NCBI RefSeq assembly: GCF_012271785.1
Contig: NZ_JAAWVT010000002.1
Coordinates: forward strand, 310,001-374,000
Direction of reading: 5' to 3'
Length of the DNA stretch: 64,000 nucleotides
Origin: Paeniglutamicibacter terrestris
GTDB taxonomy: Bacteria > Actinomycetota > Actinomycetes > Actinomycetales > Micrococcaceae
Shown: positions 1-10,363 of the stretch, in pieces
How positions within the stretch are numbered: position 1 is the first letter of the stretch
How the letters are laid out: each line of letters opens with the position of its first letter
Notes under the pieces: model-generated
Database searches by the model: none
What the model was told of the DNA's origin: nothing
Seen by the model: only the letters and a program-made list of their open reading frames with translations
Translations under genes and position numbers: made by a program

Positions 1-725
1 AGCTGTTTGGCGCCGTCGAGGTTCTTGACGGCAACGCCGGCCTGCGTCGCGCACTGACTGACCCGGCCCGCGGAGCTCAGGACAAGGCGGGGCTTGTAGC
101 CTCGCTGTTGCGCGGGAAGGTTTCGGTAACTGCCGAATCCACCGTTGCAGAATTGGCCTCCTCGCGCTGGAGCTCGGCACGAGACATTGGTGATGCACTG
201 GAAACCGTGGCGGCAACTGCCGCCATCGCGGTTGCCGAGCGTCAGGACGGTTCCGCTGGCCTGGAGAGGCTCGAAGAAGACCTCTTCGCGTTCATCCGAG
301 TTGTTGGATCCAGTCATGATCTGCAACGTGCACTCGATGATCCACAGGCATCGACCGAAGCCAAACGCGCCCTGGCGCTGCGTCTTCTGCCGAACGCCAG
401 TGCCGCATCCGCATTGTTGATCCGCCAAGCTGTCTCGGCACCGCGTGGGCTCAAGCCCATCGCATTGCTGGAGCGCTTCGTGGAATTGGTGGCAAAGCGT
501 CAGGAACGCTGGATTGCTTCGGTGAGCGTCACACGTGACCTCACCACCGAGCAGCTGGCGCGCCTGCAGGCAGGCCTGAACAACCTCTACGGTCGAGAGT
601 TGAACATCAACGTCGAGATCGACCCGGCACTAGTCGGCGGAATCCGCGTAAAGGTGGGCGATGAGGTTGTTGACGCAACTATCGCTACCCGCGTGTCGGA
701 TCTGCGCCGCAGGTTGGCAGGCTAG
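1..725 (+). CDS. atpH: ATP synthase F1 delta subunit (5' end cut by window)
   Basis: Delta subunit of the F1Fo ATP synthase, part of the peripheral stalk that ties the F1 head to the membrane b subunits. The reading frame is open from base 3 with no start codon before the window edge; about 240 residues are visible and roughly 30 N-terminal ones are missing. The C-terminal part, with [20 protein letters not shown] and the ending [16 protein letters not shown], is typical of OSCP/delta. It is followed by atpA, atpG, atpD and atpC in the standard order, so it belongs to the atp operon. Confidence 0.95.
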   Translation, partial: LFGAVEVLDGNAGLRRALTDPARGAQDKAGLVASLLRGKVSVTAESTVAELASSRWSSARDIGDALETVAATAAIAVAERQDGSAGLERLEEDLFAFIRVVGSSHDLQRALDDPQASTEAKRALALRLLPNASAASALLIRQAVSAPRGLKPIALLERFVELVAKRQERWIASVSVTRDLTTEQLARLQAGLNNLYGRELNINVEIDPALVGGIRVKVGDEVVDATIATRVSDLRRRLAG

Positions 726-835
726 ACAGTACCTTCGGGTCTGTCTTGCCAGCCAGTCACCATAGACTGAATCAAATTTCGGTTACCGCTACGATTCACC
801 GCGGTAATCACAACTTAGGAGAGCAGGGACTGCAG

Positions 836-2473
836 ATGGCCGAATTGACCATCAACGCCGACGACGTCCGCAATGCCTTGAATGAGTTCGCAGCGTCCTA
901 CGAACCGGGCAAAGCAGAGCGCACCGAGGTCGGCCGCGTAACTACGGCAAGCGACGGCATCGCCAAGGTGGAGGGTCTTCCCTCCGTCATGGCGAATGAG
1001 CTTCTTCGCTTCGAAGACGGCACTCTGGGCCTGGCCCAGAACCTTGACACCCGCGAGATCGGTGTTGTCGTCCTTGGCGACTTCGCCGGCATCGCCGAAG
1101 GCCAGCGCGTTGAGCGCACCGGCGAGATCCTTTCGGTTCCGGTTGGCGACGCCTTCCTGGGCCGAGTGGTTGACCCGCTGGGTGAGCCGATTGATGACCT
1201 GGGCCCGATTGCTTCCACCGCACGTCGTGCGCTGGAAACTCAGGCTCCTGGCGTGACGCAGCGTAAGTCGGTTCACGAACCGTTGCAGACCGGCATGAAG
1301 GCCATAGACGCAATGATCCCGATCGGCCGTGGCCAGCGTCAGCTGATCATTGGTGACCGTCAGACCGGTAAGACCGCTCTGGCCGTTGACGCGATCATCA
1401 ACCAGAAGGCCAACTGGGCTTCGGGCGACACCAACAAGCAGGTCCGCTGCATCTACGTGGCAATTGGTCAGAAGGCATCGACCATTGCTGCAGTGCGCCA
1501 GACTCTTGAAGCTAACGGTGCGCTGGAATACACCACCATTGTTGCTTCGCCGGCATCTGACCCGGCCGGCTTCAAGTACCTGGCACCGTACGCCGGTTCG
1601 GCCATTGGCCAGCACTGGATGTACGACGGCAAGCACGTTCTGATTGTCTTTGATGATCTGTCCAAGCAGGCCGAAGCTTACCGCGCCGTATCGCTGTTGC
1701 TGCGACGCCCACCGGGACGCGAGGCCTACCCAGGCGACGTGTTCTACCTGCACTCTCGCTTGCTCGAGCGTTGTGCAAAGCTCTCCGACGAACTCGGAGC
1801 AGGCTCGATGACCGGTCTGCCGATCATCGAAACCAAGGCAAACGACGTTTCGGCATTCATCCCGACCAACGTCATTTCCATCACCGACGGCCAGATCTTC
1901 TTGCAGTCGGACCTCTTCAACGCTAACCAGCGTCCGGCAGTTGACGTAGGCATCTCGGTGTCCCGCGTTGGTGGCTCGGCGCAGATCAAGGCGATGAAGA
2001 AGGTTGCCGGTACGTTGAAGCTCGAGCTGGCCCAGTACCGCGACATGCAGGCATTCGCCATGTTTGCCTCGGACCTGGATGCCGCTTCGAAGCAGCAGCT
2101 GACCCGTGGCGCTCGCCTGATGGAACTGCTCAAGCAGGGACAGTACGCACCGTTCCCGGTTGAGGATCAGGTTGTCTCCGTGTGGGCCGGTACCAAGGGC
2201 TACCTGGATGATGTCCCGGTTGAAGACGTTATGCGTTTCGAAACCGAGTTCCTGGCTCACCTGCGTCACCGCACCAACGTCCTGACCGTGATTGCCGAAA
2301 CCGGCAAGCTCGAGGACGAGACCGTGGAATCGCTCAAGTCGAACATCGCCACCTTCAAGGCTGGCTTCTTCGGTGAAGGTGACGACCAGCTGGTCGCCGC
2401 CGGTCACGAAGAATTTGATGCTTTGGCTGAAGGTTCTGTTGACCAGGAAAAGATCGTCAAGCAAAAGCGCTGA
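836..2473 (+). CDS. atpA: ATP synthase F1 alpha subunit
   Basis: Alpha subunit of F1, 545 residues, the usual family length. It carries the non-catalytic nucleotide site and forms the alpha3beta3 hexamer with AtpD. A P-loop GDRQTGKT lies near residues 173-180 and the alpha-specific VSRVGGSAQ motif is present. The ATG at 836 was chosen because AGGAGAG lies 12 bases upstream and the N-terminus [11 protein letters not shown] is family-typical; an upstream in-frame codon at 746 would add 30 atypical residues. The gap after atpH is 110 bases. The long antisense frame across this gene is a codon-usage shadow. Confidence 0.98.
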   Translation: MAELTINADDVRNALNEFAASYEPGKAERTEVGRVTTASDGIAKVEGLPSVMANELLRFEDGTLGLAQNLDTREIGVVVLGDFAGIAEGQRVERTGEILSVPVGDAFLGRVVDPLGEPIDDLGPIASTARRALETQAPGVTQRKSVHEPLQTGMKAIDAMIPIGRGQRQLIIGDRQTGKTALAVDAIINQKANWASGDTNKQVRCIYVAIGQKASTIAAVRQTLEANGALEYTTIVASPASDPAGFKYLAPYAGSAIGQHWMYDGKHVLIVFDDLSKQAEAYRAVSLLLRRPPGREAYPGDVFYLHSRLLERCAKLSDELGAGSMTGLPIIETKANDVSAFIPTNVISITDGQIFLQSDLFNANQRPAVDVGISVSRVGGSAQIKAMKKVAGTLKLELAQYRDMQAFAMFASDLDAASKQQLTRGARLMELLKQGQYAPFPVEDQVVSVWAGTKGYLDDVPVEDVMRFETEFLAHLRHRTNVLTVIAETGKLEDETVESLKSNIATFKAGFFGEGDDQLVAAGHEEFDALAEGSVDQEKIVKQKR

Positions 2474-2551
2474 CATCTCCTTTGATTAGTGGTTGCCGCG
2501 CCACCTCGCGCGGCGCGGCAACCTCTACAAAGGGATAAGGAAAGGACAAAC

Positions 2552-3445
2552 ATGGGAGCCCAGATTCGGGTCTACCGCCAGAAGATTGCTTCGACCTCGT
2601 CGATGCGCAAGATCTTCAAGGCGATGGAACTGATCGCCTCTTCCCGTATTGGCAAGGCACGCGCGCGTGTCTCGGCATCGCTGCCGTACGCCAATGCGAT
2701 TACCCGTGCTGTTACTGCCGTCGCGTCACAGTCAGAGGTTGATCACCCACTGACCACCGAGCCGGAGTCAATCCGTCGCGCGGCGGTCTTGGTTTTGACC
2801 TCGGACCGCGGACTCGCCGGTTCCTACTCCGCCAGCGTCTTGAAGCAGGCAGAGCACCTCGCAGAACTGCTCCACAAAGAAGGCAAGGACGTCAAGACCT
2901 ACCTGGTCGGCCGCAAGGCTCAGGCGTACTTCGACTTCCGTGGACGCGACTTCGCGAAGGTGTGGACCGGTGGAACCGACGCCCCGGAGTTTGAGACCGC
3001 ACGCGAATTGCGCGAAGTCCTGCTCAAGGACTTCGCCGATGATTTCGAATTGGGAGGCGTGGACGAAATCCACGTTGTTTTCTCTCAGTTCAAGTCGATG
3101 GTCGTTCAGGAACCGACGGTCATTCGTTTGCTGCCGCTTGAGGTTGTCGAGGAGGAGTCTGAGACTCCTGCCGATGAGCTGTTGCCGCAGTACGAATACG
3201 AGCCGGAGCCGGAGCAGGTGCTTGATGCACTTCTCCCGCGGTACATCGAATCGCGTATCTTCAATGCCATGTTGCAGGCTGCAGCTTCCGAGCTCGCACA
3301 CCGCCAGCGTGCCATGAAGTCCGCTGGCGACAACGCCAACGAACTGATCAAGAAGTACACGCGTCTTCGTAACAACGCCCGCCAGGCCGAGGTTACTCAG
3401 GAACTTTCCGAAATTGTTGCCGGCGCCGACGCGCTGAACGGCTAA
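2552..3445 (+). CDS. atpG: ATP synthase F1 gamma subunit
   Basis: Gamma subunit, 297 residues, the rotating central shaft of F1. The N-terminus [14 protein letters not shown] begins the long N-terminal helix, and the C-terminal helix contains [13 protein letters not shown] and [18 protein letters not shown], the most conserved gamma segment. The ATG at 2552 follows a purine-rich GGATAAGGAAAGG; the upstream extension from 2489 has no family similarity. It sits 78 bases after atpA and 59 before atpD in the same operon. Confidence 0.98.
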   Translation: MGAQIRVYRQKIASTSSMRKIFKAMELIASSRIGKARARVSASLPYANAITRAVTAVASQSEVDHPLTTEPESIRRAAVLVLTSDRGLAGSYSASVLKQAEHLAELLHKEGKDVKTYLVGRKAQAYFDFRGRDFAKVWTGGTDAPEFETARELREVLLKDFADDFELGGVDEIHVVFSQFKSMVVQEPTVIRLLPLEVVEEESETPADELLPQYEYEPEPEQVLDALLPRYIESRIFNAMLQAAASELAHRQRAMKSAGDNANELIKKYTRLRNNARQAEVTQELSEIVAGADALNG

Positions 3446-3492
3446 CGGAATCTTCCTAACCAGACTTACATCCACGCCATCTACACAAGTGA

Positions 3493-4962
<1,470 letters not shown>

Positions 4963-4964
4963 AC

Positions 4965-5249
4965 ATGAGCGAACTCCAAGTCGAAATCGTTGCGGCCGAC
5001 CACTTCGTGTGGTCGGGTGCGGCGAAACTGGTCAAGGGACGCACCACCAGCGGCGAGATCGGGATTCTTCCCGGCCACGTACCGATGTTGGCCGTCCTTG
5101 CTGCCGGCGATCTTGAAATCGATCCGATTTCCGGTTCCCGGTTCTCGGTTCAGGTTGATGGCGGGTTCTTCTCCGTTGACACCGACCGTGTGGTGATCGT
5201 AGCGGACAATGCCGTCATGGCTGGTTCCGCACCGGCAGGGAATAGATAG
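4965..5249 (+). CDS. atpC: ATP synthase F1 epsilon subunit, short form
   Basis: Epsilon subunit, 94 residues, beginning MSELQVEIVAADHFVW 2 bases after the atpD stop. It contains the N-terminal beta-sandwich (GEIGILPGHVPMLAVL, VDGGFFSVDTDRVVIVADNA) but ends just after it. The C-terminal helical hairpin that inhibits ATPase in E. coli (139 residues) is absent. I recall similarly short epsilon subunits in related Arthrobacter, so this is probably the native form and not a truncation; the next gene starts only 8 bases on and shows no epsilon remnants. Confidence 0.93.
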   Translation: MSELQVEIVAADHFVWSGAAKLVKGRTTSGEIGILPGHVPMLAVLAAGDLEIDPISGSRFSVQVDGGFFSVDTDRVVIVADNAVMAGSAPAGNR

Positions 5250-5257
5250 ATCCTGCC

Positions 5258-5695
5258 TTGAACGAACTCGGCATTCCTGTACTCATCGTGTTGGCAGCTC
5301 TGCTGCTTGTGGTGATGTTCTTGGGTGCCATGGGAGTGCGCCGCATTCAATTGCGGCGCACTCTTGGCACTTTTGACGCCTCCATCTCCACTTCCCCCGG
5401 GAAGTGGGTGACGGCGATTGCGCGGTATGGGGCCGGAGAGCTTGAGTTTCTCAAGCTCTTTTCGGTTTCCCCGCTTCCCGTGCAAAGATTCCGACGCAGC
5501 TCGATCCGGCTTAACGGCTGGCGGCGACCTGCGGACGCGGAGATGCACCAGGTGCAGCCCGGAAGCGTCATCGTGATGATGAGCTATGAAAGCCGAGAAA
5601 TCTTGGTGGCCATGGACTACCAGACCTATAACGGCCTTTCGGCCTGGCTAGAGGCTGGCCCCGTTGCGGGCGTTGGCACCTGGCGACAGGACTAA
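5258..5695 (+). CDS. DUF2550 family membrane protein
   Basis: A 145-residue protein with one N-terminal membrane helix (residues about 4-27, IPVLIVLAALLLVVMFLGAM) followed by a basic cytoplasmic domain with many arginines (RRIQLRRTL, RFRRSSIRLNGWRRP). Matches the actinobacterial DUF2550 family, which sits directly after atpC in mycobacteria too. Function unknown. The start is a TTG 8 bases after atpC with no clear ribosome binding site, so it is probably coupled to atpC. A strong terminator follows, making this the last gene of the atp transcript. Confidence 0.85.
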   Translation: MNELGIPVLIVLAALLLVVMFLGAMGVRRIQLRRTLGTFDASISTSPGKWVTAIARYGAGELEFLKLFSVSPLPVQRFRRSSIRLNGWRRPADAEMHQVQPGSVIVMMSYESREILVAMDYQTYNGLSAWLEAGPVAGVGTWRQD

Positions 5696-5702
5696 GCAAG
5701 AC

Positions 5703-5748
5703 AAAAGCATGGGGCGGGATGATGAAAATCATCCCGCCCCATGCTTTT
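5703..5748 (+). terminator. Rho-independent terminator of the atp operon
   Basis: A perfect 21-bp inverted repeat (5703-5723 with 5728-5748) around a GAAA tetraloop. The core is GGGCGGGATGAT and the arms begin with AAAAGC and end in GCTTTT. It lies between the end of the DUF2550 gene (+) and the end of the cold-shock gene (-), so it may serve both strands. Confidence 0.93.
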
Positions 5749-5840
5749 AATGCTTCTTCTAGCGTTACCACCCGAGAGAATCCGTGGCGCTAAGCGATAC
5801 GGGACCTTCTCGAGGGAATGTTCAAAGAGTCTGTGAAGTC

Positions 5841-6044
5841 CTAGAGACCGACAACGCCGGTCGCCTGCGGGCCCTTGGCACCCTGGCCAACTTCGAATTC
5901 AACACGCTGGTTTTCTTCCAGAGTGCGGAATCCGTTGGTCTGGATTTCCGAGTAGTGCACGAAAACGTCTGCCTCGGCGCCATCCGGAGTGATGAAACCG
6001 AATCCCTTTTCGGCGTTAAACCACTTCACGGTTCCCTGAGCCAT
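5841..6044 (-). CDS. Cold-shock domain protein, CspA type
   Basis: A 67-residue single cold-shock (OB-fold) domain that binds single-stranded RNA and DNA. RNP1-like [10 protein letters not shown] and RNP2-like DVFVHYSEI motifs are intact, and the start [14 protein letters not shown] is classic. The start at 6044 is set by AGGAGATATAC immediately upstream on the minus strand; the longer frame to 6125 reads into the leader. It has a predicted promoter about 140 bases upstream and hence a long 5' leader, as is typical of cold-inducible csp mRNAs. Confidence 0.95.
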   Translation of the reverse strand: MAQGTVKWFNAEKGFGFITPDGAEADVFVHYSEIQTNGFRTLEENQRVEFEVGQGAKGPQATGVVGL

Positions 6045-6184
6045 GTATATCTCCTCATTTAGTGCGAAAATCTGGCCGCTGCACTGTGCAACTGCCATGG
6101 GGTGGTACTCAAGTGAGAAGATCACTGACGTGGGTCTGACCCCGCCATGGTCACTTCACACCCGCAGCACTGCTTTGGCGGGTA

Positions 6185-6212
6185 TGACTAACCAACACAA
6201 AGACTGAGTCAA
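6185..6212 (-). promoter_or_regulatory. Predicted promoter and long leader of the csp gene
   Basis: Reading the minus strand, TTGACT (6212-6207) and TAGTCA (6190-6185) are separated by 16 bases. A transcript starting near 6178 would have about 134 untranslated bases before the csp start codon. Long leaders of this kind carry the temperature-responsive structure in known csp mRNAs; that role is inferred here. Confidence 0.5.
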
Positions 6213-6258
6213 GCATCACACACACCCGTGACTAGGGTCAACACCCTACGGCCCGTGG

Positions 6259-7494
6259 TTAGGCAGAAATGTTAAAAATGTTTTCGCCATGGCGAATGAC
6301 TTGCTGCAAACCCAACTTGTCATCAAGGACCAGTAAATCGGCCACAAAGCCCTGGTGTAGTTCCCCGGCCTCATCAATCAGTCCCAGAACGCTGGCCGGA
6401 ACCTTGGTAGCGGAGATCAGCGCATCACGCAGTTCAACACCCGAGTCCACCACGGCACGTAGCACCTCAAGCATGCTGGCGGTGCCGCCGGCCAGAGATC
6501 CATTGGAACTCAAGCGTGCCTCACCCTTGGACACCGTGACATCGGCCGGGCCCAGAGTGTATTCGCCATCGGCTAGGCCGGTGGCAGCCATCGAATCGGT
6601 GACCAGGGCGATGGATTCGGCTCCCACGATGTTGAAGACCGTGCGCACCGTGACCGGGTCTAGATGGACGCCGTCGGCAACGAGCTCAACGATGATCTTG
6701 CCCGCTGCGGCCAGCTCCAGACATGCGGCCACGGGACCGGGAGCGCGGTGGTGCATCGAGGGCATGCCGTTAAACAGGTGAGTGACAGTGGGCCGCTCGG
6801 TGAATCCGTCAACCCCGGCACTGGCCAATTCTTCCCGGGCAAGATCGAGCGAAGCGGTGGTCGTGGAGGCATCGGCATCGGTATGGCCCAGCGAGGGGAC
6901 AACGCCCTGGGACACCAGCTGCTCCAGCAGGGCATCGGATCCTTCAAGTTCCGGGGCATAGGTCATCGTGCGCAACTGGCCGGCCGACGCGTTGATCAAT
7001 TCGTCAACAAAGTCAGCATGCGGATCGGAAAGGAACGCAGGATCCTGAGCGCCGCACCGGGCGGTGGAAAGGAACGGGCCCTCGGCGTGGATGCCAGCAA
7101 TATCCCCGCGTTGGGCGAATTCGGCCAGGACCGACGCCGCGCCGAGCATGTCCGCCCGATTGGCCGTCACCAGCGAGGCCAGGAAGGTGGTGGTGCCGGA
7201 GCGGTGCAGGTGCTCGATGGCCCGCTGAATGGCGATAGGGTCACCGGAGGGAAAATCTCCACCCGCGGCACCGTGACAGTGCAGATCGATCAGGCCGGGG
7301 ATGATGATGGTTCCCTCGGGGCTTTCGCGCAGCTCAAACTCGGCAGCGCCATCCACGAAAGAAAACTCGTGCTCATCACCGGCAAAGGCAATCCGATGGC
7401 CCTCAACGGCAATGATGCCGCGGGCGATGTCCAACCCGGGGGAGAGGAGTCGGCCGGTCAATGCGTAGCGATGCGGTGCAGAAGAGGCAGTCAT
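6259..7494 (-). CDS. nagA: N-acetylglucosamine-6-phosphate deacetylase
   Basis: A 411-residue amidohydrolase that removes acetate from GlcNAc-6-phosphate during amino-sugar and peptidoglycan recycling. The metal-site motif DLHCHG, the HAEGPFLS segment (catalytic Glu), HLFNGM and LVTDSMAATG are present in the right order. The start at 7494 looks leaderless: on the minus strand TAGACT ends 7 bases before the ATG and there is no ribosome binding site. It stands alone; no nagB or PTS genes are adjacent. Confidence 0.95.
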   Translation of the reverse strand: MTASSAPHRYALTGRLLSPGLDIARGIIAVEGHRIAFAGDEHEFSFVDGAAEFELRESPEGTIIIPGLIDLHCHGAAGGDFPSGDPIAIQRAIEHLHRSGTTTFLASLVTANRADMLGAASVLAEFAQRGDIAGIHAEGPFLSTARCGAQDPAFLSDPHADFVDELINASAGQLRTMTYAPELEGSDALLEQLVSQGVVPSLGHTDADASTTTASLDLAREELASAGVDGFTERPTVTHLFNGMPSMHHRAPGPVAACLELAAAGKIIVELVADGVHLDPVTVRTVFNIVGAESIALVTDSMAATGLADGEYTLGPADVTVSKGEARLSSNGSLAGGTASMLEVLRAVVDSGVELRDALISATKVPASVLGLIDEAGELHQGFVADLLVLDDKLGLQQVIRHGENIFNISA

Positions 7495-7647
7495 GCAACC
7501 CAGTCTAGGTTGTGGTGAGCCAAGTCATCATTGTGCCGCTCCGCGCAAATGCGCCGGCCGTCTCAAACCGCCGGGCTTTGCCGGCATGCGGCAGCACGAC
7601 CAAGGTGCGACGGAGTGTCCCGAGCGGCACGAAAAGCCGCGAGAACT

Positions 7648-8343
7648 CTAGAAGAGTCGTGCCGCCACATCATCTACGCCGCGCATGGCATCGTAATCGA
7701 GAATCAGGCAGTCGATGCCACGGTCGGTGGCCAGCGTGCGGGCCTGCGGCTTTATCTTTTGGGCGGCGAAGATGCCGCGCACGGGGCGTAACAAGGGGTC
7801 GCGGTTGAGCAATTCGAGGTAGCGGCTGAGCTGCTCAACGCCGTCGATGTCGCCATTGCGCTTAAGTTCGATGGCGACCGTCGCGCTAGCGGCGTCACGG
7901 GCGAGGATGTCTACCGGGCCAATGGCCGTCATGTATTCGCGGCGGATCAGGGTGTAGCCGGCGCCAACCGTCTCGATCTGGTCGGCCAGCAGCCGCTGCA
8001 GATCTCCCTCGACGCCGTCCTTAATCAGGCCAGGGTCGATGCCCAGGTTGTGCTGGGAGTCGTGGATGACCTCCTTGATGTGCACCACCAGACGGTCATC
8101 GGACTTCTGGTGGGCAACGTGCCAGAGCTCCACATCGCCCTCCGCTGCCTGCTCTTCATCGGGAGCCACCACGCGCATCACTGCCGGGGGGCTCATCCAG
8201 TTCAGCGGCTTGTAGCTACCGCCGTCGGAATGCACCAGCACCGAGCCATCGGCCTTCACCATTAACAGGCGGGTCGCTAGGGGGAGATGGGCACGCAAAC
8301 GGCCCTCATAATCAACTGAACACTTGGCAATCACTAAACGCAC
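7648..8343 (-). CDS. nucS: Mismatch endonuclease NucS/EndoMS
   Basis: NucS makes double-strand cuts at mismatches and is the core of non-canonical mismatch repair in actinobacteria that lack MutS/MutL. The protein is 231 residues, the normal length. The N-terminus [16 protein letters not shown] is characteristic and the nuclease motif follows as D...AIELKR in the C-terminal domain. I chose the GTG at 8343 because homologues begin exactly there and TAGAGT ends 7 bases before it on the minus strand (leaderless). The longer frame to 8535 adds unrelated sequence overlapping the opposite-strand gene. Confidence 0.94.
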   Translation of the reverse strand: MRLVIAKCSVDYEGRLRAHLPLATRLLMVKADGSVLVHSDGGSYKPLNWMSPPAVMRVVAPDEEQAAEGDVELWHVAHQKSDDRLVVHIKEVIHDSQHNLGIDPGLIKDGVEGDLQRLLADQIETVGAGYTLIRREYMTAIGPVDILARDAASATVAIELKRNGDIDGVEQLSRYLELLNRDPLLRPVRGIFAAQKIKPQARTLATDRGIDCLILDYDAMRGVDDVAARLF

Positions 8344-8473
8344 AGAGTGCACTCTACCGGGTTTCGTGCATCGCTCCGAGCAGATGTGCCGCTCACCACG
8401 CGGGGAGGGGCACGCAGGTGGTGCCATCGCGTCCCGGCTGGGGGTCAGCGATGATGTGGGGCAGAATTGAAAC

Positions 8474-8824
8474 ATGGCCCGCTCCAATCGTCCCTCCCGT
8501 TCCTCCGCACCCGTGCCCCGATCTGGCCGGGTCAATAAATGGACGAGACCGGTGGACGATACTCAGGAGCCGTGGCTGGAGAAGGCCCGCTATGGGGTTC
8601 AGCGGCTGCAGGACGCTCCGGACGGGCAGTGGCACGTGCGTCGCATCTCTTCCGTGGGTGCGGCCAAGACCTATACCTGCCCCGGCTGTGGGCGGTCCAT
8701 CGGCCCCGGCACCGAACACCTGGTGGCTTGGCGGGCAGATCACTGGTCCGGCGACGATGCCTCGGCCGCCGCGCGACGCCACTGGCACCCCAAGTGCTGG
8801 GATTCGCGCTCCTACCGGTATTAG
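8474..8824 (+). CDS. Small Cys/His-rich protein divergent from nucS
   Basis: A 116-residue basic protein of unknown function. A putative zinc site is visible: CPGCG near residue 70, then a histidine in [13 protein letters not shown] and the pair HWHPKCW near the C-terminus. Similar proteins are common in Micrococcaceae and are sometimes labelled ATP/GTP-binding, but I see no P-loop. The start at 8474 is preceded by CAGAAT six bases away, suggesting a leaderless mRNA. Its stop overlaps the end of the convergent permease gene by 4 bases. It is divergent from nucS with a 130-base gap. Confidence 0.72.
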   Translation: MARSNRPSRSSAPVPRSGRVNKWTRPVDDTQEPWLEKARYGVQRLQDAPDGQWHVRRISSVGAAKTYTCPGCGRSIGPGTEHLVAWRADHWSGDDASAAARRHWHPKCWDSRSYRY

Positions 8825-10137
8825 CGCTGGTCTTGCCTGACAATAAAGACCTCGCGCAGAATCAACATGATGGCCGCGGCAACGGGAATTGCCATCAGCG
8901 CACCCACCACGCCCAGCAGTGAGCCGCCGGCGATCACGGCGATCACCGCCACGGCACCAGGTACCGAGACAGCCTTTTGCATCACCCGAGGAGAGATGAA
9001 GTAGGCCTCGATCTGCAGGTAGCCGAAGTAGCAGATGGCGTAGATGGCAGCGGTCTGCCAGCCCAGGGTCAGCGAAATCAGCGAGACGAGGATCCCGGCG
9101 GTCACCGCTCCAACCAGCGGGATGAAGGCCAGCATGGCGACCAACACGGTGAGCAAGGCAGCAAAGGGCACATGCAGAATACTCATCAAGATCAGTGCGA
9201 TGGCCGCATTAAGCAGGGCCACAAAGGCCTGCCCGATGACGTAGTTACCCACCGAATGCATGATGGTATCGCCCAGTTCCTCCACCCGGGCTCGACGTGA
9301 ATACGGGGCCAAGCGGTAGGCAAAGGTCTTGAGTGCGGGTAATGAGGCCAAGAAGTAGATGGCCAGCACCAGCACAATCAGCACGCCAAACATGCCCTGG
9401 GCGATGACCGTGCCCACGCCCAGCACACCGCCAAAGATTCCGCCGACGGCGCCGGTGTCGGAAAAGAACTTGCCAATCTCCAGGCTGATGCGATCCGAGA
9501 GCTGATATTGCGCATCGAGGGTGACGAAAAATTCCGACTTGAGGAAGTCGTCAACGATTTTTGGGGCACGCTCGATGAACTGCGAGGTCTGCTCGGTCAG
9601 TGTGGGGATGATGCTGGAGATGAAACCGGCCACCGAGCCCAGCAGCGCCACCATCGTGATCAAAACGCCGACGGTCCGGGTGATACCGCGGGTGACCAGG
9701 AAGCGCACGATGGGATCGAGCCCGAGCGCAATGAATAGTGCAATCGCGATCCAGATGACCAGCGATCCCACATTGGTCAGCAGGAAGAAGCCCAGCAGGG
9801 CTAGGCCCACACCCACGGTAAAGAGGAAGCCGAAGGCGATGGGGTGGGTTGCCGGGGCAGCTGCCAAATCGCCGAGCTCGGCATCGGTCTGGGCCTGATT
9901 CGGGTTGGGAACGGGCGGGAAGCCGAAGTTCGCCGGTGGCTTGATCCGTGTATCGAGGGTGTGCTGCGCGGTGCCCAATACGCGGCGCCACCAGCGCTGA
10001 GGGGCACTATGCACCGCCGGCTCTGGGCTAGTATTCGCCATCGCGGATTCGTTCTGTTCGGGAACCGGCGAACTGGCGGCTTGTGGCGCGCCAGCGGTGG
10101 TCCCGTCCTTGTCGTTATTCCCGTCTTGAGTAGTCAC
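8821..10137 (-). CDS. AI-2E family transporter (TqsA/PerM-like permease)
   Basis: A 438-residue polytopic membrane protein. An N-terminal hydrophilic region of about 95 residues is followed by about eight hydrophobic segments, with the family-typical VLVLAIYFLASLP, FIPLVGAVTAGI and ALMAIPVAAAIMLILREV. The PF01594 family includes AI-2 exporters and sodium/proton antiporters; the substrate cannot be inferred. The GTG start at 10137 is favoured because TAGTCT ends 7 bases before it on the minus strand; an ATG at 10176 would add 13 residues but has no promoter or ribosome binding site in position. Confidence 0.87.
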   Translation of the reverse strand: MTTQDGNNDKDGTTAGAPQAASSPVPEQNESAMANTSPEPAVHSAPQRWWRRVLGTAQHTLDTRIKPPANFGFPPVPNPNQAQTDAELGDLAAAPATHPIAFGFLFTVGVGLALLGFFLLTNVGSLVIWIAIALFIALGLDPIVRFLVTRGITRTVGVLITMVALLGSVAGFISSIIPTLTEQTSQFIERAPKIVDDFLKSEFFVTLDAQYQLSDRISLEIGKFFSDTGAVGGIFGGVLGVGTVIAQGMFGVLIVLVLAIYFLASLPALKTFAYRLAPYSRRARVEELGDTIMHSVGNYVIGQAFVALLNAAIALILMSILHVPFAALLTVLVAMLAFIPLVGAVTAGILVSLISLTLGWQTAAIYAICYFGYLQIEAYFISPRVMQKAVSVPGAVAVIAVIAGGSLLGVVGALMAIPVAAAIMLILREVFIVRQDQR

Positions 10138-10289
10138 AAATTCGAGACTAGTACGCCGGGGACCAGCTGGCACCATTCTTTCGTCGCGGGACGCTAGGTT
10201 GCGGACATGGTGAAGGACACGTGCCCTCCGGGCGTGTTACTACGCACATCTAGGAACCCGAAATCGGTCACACTCGTTAGACTTGAAAC

Positions 10290-10355
10290 GTGCTCGCCGT
10301 GGTTTTATCTGCGGCAGGTGTATCAGTGGCCGAATTTCGACCCCCCTTCCGTTAG
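10290..10355 (+). CDS. Candidate leaderless micro-ORF, 21 codons
   Basis: GTG at 10290 follows a TAGACT box (10278-10283) by 6 bases, the same arrangement as the leaderless genes of this window. The frame reads 21 codons, starting MLAVVLSAAG and ending RPPFR, and stops at TAG 8 bases before the GTG of the next gene. The stop overlaps the purine/GGTG stretch that could serve that gene as a ribosome binding site. Whether the peptide matters or only its translation is unknown. Confidence 0.4.
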   Translation: MLAVVLSAAGVSVAEFRPPFR

Positions 10356-10363
10356 GTGTAATT

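Noticed and set aside
815-2476. A 553-codon minus-strand frame opposite atpA
   Set aside because: It mirrors the codon pattern of atpA, its residues resemble no family, and atpA is certain. The same holds for the antisense frame over atpD (3706-4878).
6664-7518. A 284-codon plus-strand frame opposite nagA
   Set aside because: Shadow of nagA; Gly/Arg-rich with no start signal or family match.
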